A stretch of DNA of 64,000 bases from Capitulum mitella. Taxonomy: Eukaryota; Arthropoda; Thecostraca; Pollicipedomorpha; Pollicipedidae. The position numbers and the translations under genes were made by a program. The DNA is taken from assembly GCA_030062745.1 (NCBI GenBank), contig CP099846.1:23302701-23366700 (forward strand). Reading direction: 5' to 3'. Numbering within the stretch: the stretch's first letter is position 1; every line of letters starts with the position of its first letter. The notes under the pieces were generated by a model that saw only the letters and a list, made by a program, of their open reading frames with translations, was not told where the DNA came from and did not search any database. Shown here piece by piece: positions 60,304 to 64,000 of this stretch.

Positions 60304-62470
60304 CTATTCGACGACTTGCAGCAGGTACTGCTTTTTCCCTTCATCCTTCGTCAGTGCCTTGTTGTATACTTGGATAAGAGCCACAGCTCGTTCGGCGAAG
60401 TCGCTAACTACCGCGATCCCGCACAGCACTTCCTTAGCGTTCGTGAAACCAGGTGCTGTCTCCCAATCAGCGGTATCGGCGGCAAGGAAGTCCATGTTGA
60501 TGCCGTAGGCTTTCAGGTTGCCCACCGACTTTGCGGTAATGAAGTCGACGATGATCTGCCTGGGATGAGAACCTCCTTTTCTGCGAGATCCACTTGCGCT
60601 CGCTGGGAGGACTCTCCGATCACTGTTCCTGGAGTGCCGCGTCTTGCCGAGTTCTCGTCTTCATCTCACACGGCACGCCCTCGTCGAAGAACGACACACC
60701 AGCCAGTTCTTCGCTGGGGCACCGTAATAGGTGATTGTTATAATAAATCATATGTCGACTATAATGTCAAAATAGATAATAGGTGATCGGCAAACTCCTT
60801 GGAGATCCCCTTCGAAATTTCAGCATTCACATCAGGCTTTGCAGAACGGCCAGGTCGTGCACGGAAGCGCTGACCGCCGATGAAGAGCAGAACCATGCAC
60901 TGACGTACAAAACAACCATGAAAGGGACGAAGCGCTTGAGTGCTCCCAATTCACTGAGAGTCACGCAGAACTGATGGCAAAGCAAGAAGATCTTGATCCC
61001 GCAGATTATGCGCCCCATCCATCTGGCGCGATGGAACCATCTATCTGGCACGTTGGAGGAGCACCTGGCTGGGGAACTTGATTCCCCGTGGAGGCTCTTG
61101 AGCAAACGGGATAATCGAGACCTCAAAGAACCAACGATAATCATCGCTAGGCTGGATTTCGGCGAGCTTCTCACGGCAGAAGGCAACGAAACGATCATTG
61201 GAAGAGAAAAACGTCTCGGCCACTGCTGGCTCTAGGTCTTCATACACCATAGGTTCAAACTTGTTCCAATCAATGAACCTCCATCTCTTCTTGAAGCTCT
61301 TGAACAAGGAGATCCCGGTCCCGAGGACGGACCGAAGCGCGTGGAGAAAGCCGCCTCTGCCACCAGTTCGACGATATGATGACGACAAGCAAAGTGAATA
61401 GGCCGTCACTCAAGCTTCTGCTGAAGAAGCGTGTTTGCTGCCACAACTTGTCCAGTATTGCTGGAGGTGTTGTCGAAGCTCATGCCGACGACGTTGTCCG
61501 AAACCTCCCAGTCTTCCAGACAAAGCGCGACAACGTCGGCTGGCGTTGCTCCGGCTCTACTTGCAACTTCCAAACACCGAAGAGCTTGGCGGCACTTCTT
61601 GGACCGGTTACAATGACAGAGTCGATCCACCTTTTCGTTTCCATCGTCAGTAACAGTTTGCCGTCCCAGTGGACCACCAGGTTGGGTGACGCGAAGAAAG
61701 AATGCTAGATTTCGTCCGTAATGGCTTTCCTCTGCGATCTACGTGCGCGCCTGCCCGAGCTTCTGTGATCGCCAGTTCAGAGGAGTCGTGGCCGAGGACC
61801 GAAGCCGTCGCCGATAGGAAGTGAATTGCAGAGCGATCATTGAGCTTGGTCCGATCGAGGGCTGCTGCCTGACCAGGAGTGGCGATGTTCTTGGCTCTCC
61901 TGCAGGGCCGCTTCGAAGGCATGGCCAAGGGCTGCGGGTCATCCTGATCTGTCAGTTGTGTGTTGTCGGTAGGCGAGTATTCCAGCTGGGCAGTTGCCTC
62001 ATGCTCGGTCTGCTGTGTAATGTTACGGCGGGCCCTTTAAAGCTTCGGCCTACTGTTGTTGAGGAGCTCGCTCCTCCTTCTCAGAAGGGAACTTATCGAA
62101 TACCACCATGACGCCTCGGCGACCTGGCTCCCTTTGGGCCTAGAGACTGTCTTTATCCTCTTGGTTTTGATGATCTTAATGGTGCCGACAAGGGCAAGGT
62201 CAAAAAGATTGTTAAGGTTGTCCCTAAATCCATTCGTCTCGTCAATTTCCGGCGTGAACCTCCAGAATTTGCCTTTGGTACTGGTCAAGCTTCCTGTTGA
62301 GCTTCTTTATCACGTTCCGCTCCGGTGCAGTGAGAATACGGGCTTTGTTCCACACCTTCATCATTTCGCGGACGATCTGTGTTTTGACCTACCTCTGGGT
62401 AAGCCTATCCACACGGTGGGAGTGAAAATATTGCTGCAGCACTTCTCCCCGCGAAGGCAGTTCTGAGCAC
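60304..62470 (-). pseudogene. Broken hAT transposase
   Basis: Minus-strand blocks in order. 62330-62230: ILTAPERNVIKKLNRKL. 62280-62170: FWRFTPEIDETNGFRDNLNN, then NLFDLALVGT. 61880-61650: DRTKLNDRSAIHFLSATA. 61677-61640: VHWDGKLL. 61550-61409: VGMSFDNTSSNTGQVVA. 61390-61350: FACRHHIVELV. 61320-61250: ISLFKSFKKRW. 61040-60990: HRARWMGRIICGIKIF. 60360-60304: the C-terminal block ending LLQVVE. These match a hAT-like transposase group common in arthropods. An in-frame TGA at 61408-61406 precedes the ACRHH block, and the frame changes again before ISLFK. Frame breaks also separate other blocks, so no intact protein is made. Confidence 0.85.
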
Positions 62471-63310
62471 CGGTCAACCAAAATTCGGCTTTTTCTCGTG
62501 GTGCAGCCATAGTGGCACAGACTTCCGTTATAAAAGGTACTTTCTGCATTGACTCAGGTGGTCCTTTAATATCCTGACGTCTAAGAACGAGCGGAAAATT
62601 GCCAGATCAGGATGGATCATTCGGATCAGGATGACTGGTGATGACTGCAGCACTGCTGGACTGTTACCGCATTCATATAAACCTTGTCTCACCATAGCGA
62701 AACCGCCCTGCGCACCAGCTCACCCTTCAGTTTCCTTGCGCTTGAACACATCAAAGATGGTTATCATCATTTTTAACGTGCTTACGATGCAATGAAACGC
62801 CTTGGCCGCCCACCAGACAATCGCGGCATCGAGTGCCGGCGTACTAATTACGAAACACGCTCGCCAGCGGTCACTAGGTGTGCCTGCAATACGTATTATA
62901 AAGTGATGCTTCTAAGTGTGCTCCCACATTACTCAGTGATTCAACACATCCTTCGTTGATAAGATGCTGCTTTGCGAGCGCAGCGCTTTATGGAATACCT
63001 TCCTGGGTACGCTAGTACACCTGGCTGTTTTTTTTTCTTTGCATGGGCAAAGGATCTTGACTGGGGGGGCAAAGTGTCCGACTGTTACATTTTATTGTTG
63101 CCTATTTTAACATGTTAAAATAGGCCCTGTCTGATATCAGTCAGCTGCTACAGTCGACCAGACCAGCGGCAGGCAGCCGCTACAGTTGCACAGTCCCGCA
63201 GCAGTCAGGCGCTACAGTTGACCAGTCCAGCGGCAGGCAGCCGCTACAGTTGACCAGTTCTACACCAGTCAGCCGTCACAGTTTACCAGCGGCACTCAGC
63301 CGCTCGCGCT

Positions 63311-64000
63311 CTCATCAGGCACGTGCAGCCGGCCGGCCGGCCCGGGGCGGGCCGGAGCGGGCGCCGGCCGTTGAAGGCCTCGGCCGGCGGCCGGCCGTCC
63401 GCCAGAAGTTACCCGTGCCGGCGGTCTCAGACGACCTCATTCGTATGGAACTGGCGCGCCCGCCCGGCCGGCGCAGCCCATTGTGGGCCGTCATGGGCGC
63501 GGCGACGGGGGTACACCTGGTGGGCGGGGGGGGGGGGGCGGTCACGACACGAATTGGTCGCCTTCGAGGCCGGGGCGTGCACCTGGCCACTGATAGGCAA
63601 GACGAAAAAATCTAGCTCGTAACACAATCTGATGCTAGTCCCAACATGGTGCTGTCAATCACTGAGACGGACTTGGCTATCGCCACTGCAACGGGCACAT
63701 CACGACACTCAGCCAAACGGTTTATCAAATACCGCAGGAATTCGGTAAGCGACAAGGAACAAACTGTGGACAAGAGAAGTAAGATCGGGTGTTGATAGCA
63801 GAACATCTCCGTTGGGCTATGTGAAGATCACTACGACAAAACCCGACCAGGGACTTATCAGCATATCAGCTGACTACCTATCACGTTGCCCGTAAGATAA
63901 TGAAAACACTCACGTGCTTGAAAAACGTATCTACCTCTAACAAGCGGGACCTGAAAACCGTCGCCGAGAGCCATGAGCGAAGCAGCAGACTGTTTCACGT
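63311..64000. other. GC-rich block and window edge
   Basis: 63311-63600 is CpG-rich with a G run at about 63527-63537; the rest is mixed. No gene recognised. Confidence 0.35.

Larger units (their letters stand above)
59543..63129 (-). mobile_element. Complete hAT-family DNA transposon
   Basis: 3587 bp. Both ends read CAGGGCCTATTTTAA inward, a perfect 15-bp terminal inverted repeat. TCTGATAT lies on each side (59535-59542 and 63130-63137), a perfect 8-bp target duplication. The interior carries a hAT-like transposase on the minus strand and AT microsatellites near the left end. The structural ends look recent, while the coding part is broken. It sits inside the ~30-bp tandem repeat. Confidence 0.93.
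58921..63310 (+). repeat. ~30-bp tandem repeat, interrupted by transposons
   Basis: Units like 'cagcagtcagccgctacagttgaccagtc' are clear at 63130-63310 (about six copies) and recur degenerately at 58921-58977, 59255-59300 and 59480-59542. The array is split by the MITE at 58978-59241 and by the hAT element at 59543-63129, so the three unit blocks were once closer together. Confidence 0.75.

Overview
This is a stretch of animal nuclear DNA. Coding sequence is split by GT-AG introns, exons and upstream islands are very GC-rich, intergenic DNA is AT-richer, and micro- and minisatellites, hAT-type DNA transposons and a non-LTR retrotransposon are present. The flotillin begins MGNIYT and the bZIP gene is of the REPTOR/CREBRF type, which points to an arthropod. 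A GC-rich crustacean is my best guess, but the species cannot be read from the sequence.

Layout, left to right. 1-1334: the last two coding exons of a Pur-alpha gene (+). 1.3-9.4 kb: 3' UTR and AT-rich intergenic DNA with one hAT-type MITE. 9.4-20 kb: a chain of CpG islands with repeated TGACGTCA (CRE) palindromes, probably the 5' region of the next gene. 21.4-26.5 kb: a seven-exon CREBRF/REPTOR bZIP gene (+). 26.5-30.2 kb: its 3' side, unassigned. 30.9-36.2 kb: a complete nine-exon flotillin-2 gene (-), 426 codons, every intron phase matching. 36.2-47 kb: gene-poor DNA with microsatellites and a 60-bp minisatellite. 47.1-49.4 kb: an intronless DOMON plus copper type II monooxygenase gene of the MOXD1/DBH-like family (-). 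50.4-52.5 kb: a 30-bp minisatellite and long TA/TG tracts. 52.7-53.1 kb: a probable frameshifted C-type-lectin-like remnant. 54.4-56.6 kb: a decayed non-LTR retrotransposon (-). 58-63.3 kb: two more MITE copies and a complete 3.59-kb hAT transposon (perfect 15-bp inverted ends, perfect 8-bp target duplication, broken transposase), the hAT and one MITE lying inside a ~30-bp tandem repeat.

The four genes are not functionally linked in any obvious way: a single-stranded nucleic-acid-binding protein, a stress/TOR-linked transcription factor, a membrane microdomain scaffold and a secretory copper oxygenase. The most unusual recurring structure is at splice junctions. In Pur-alpha, CREBRF and flotillin-2, tandem repeats include the real splice site, and in three of the four cases some exon bases, so extra look-alike splice sites lie in the intron. 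One flotillin intron is almost entirely a 28-bp repeat that starts at its donor.
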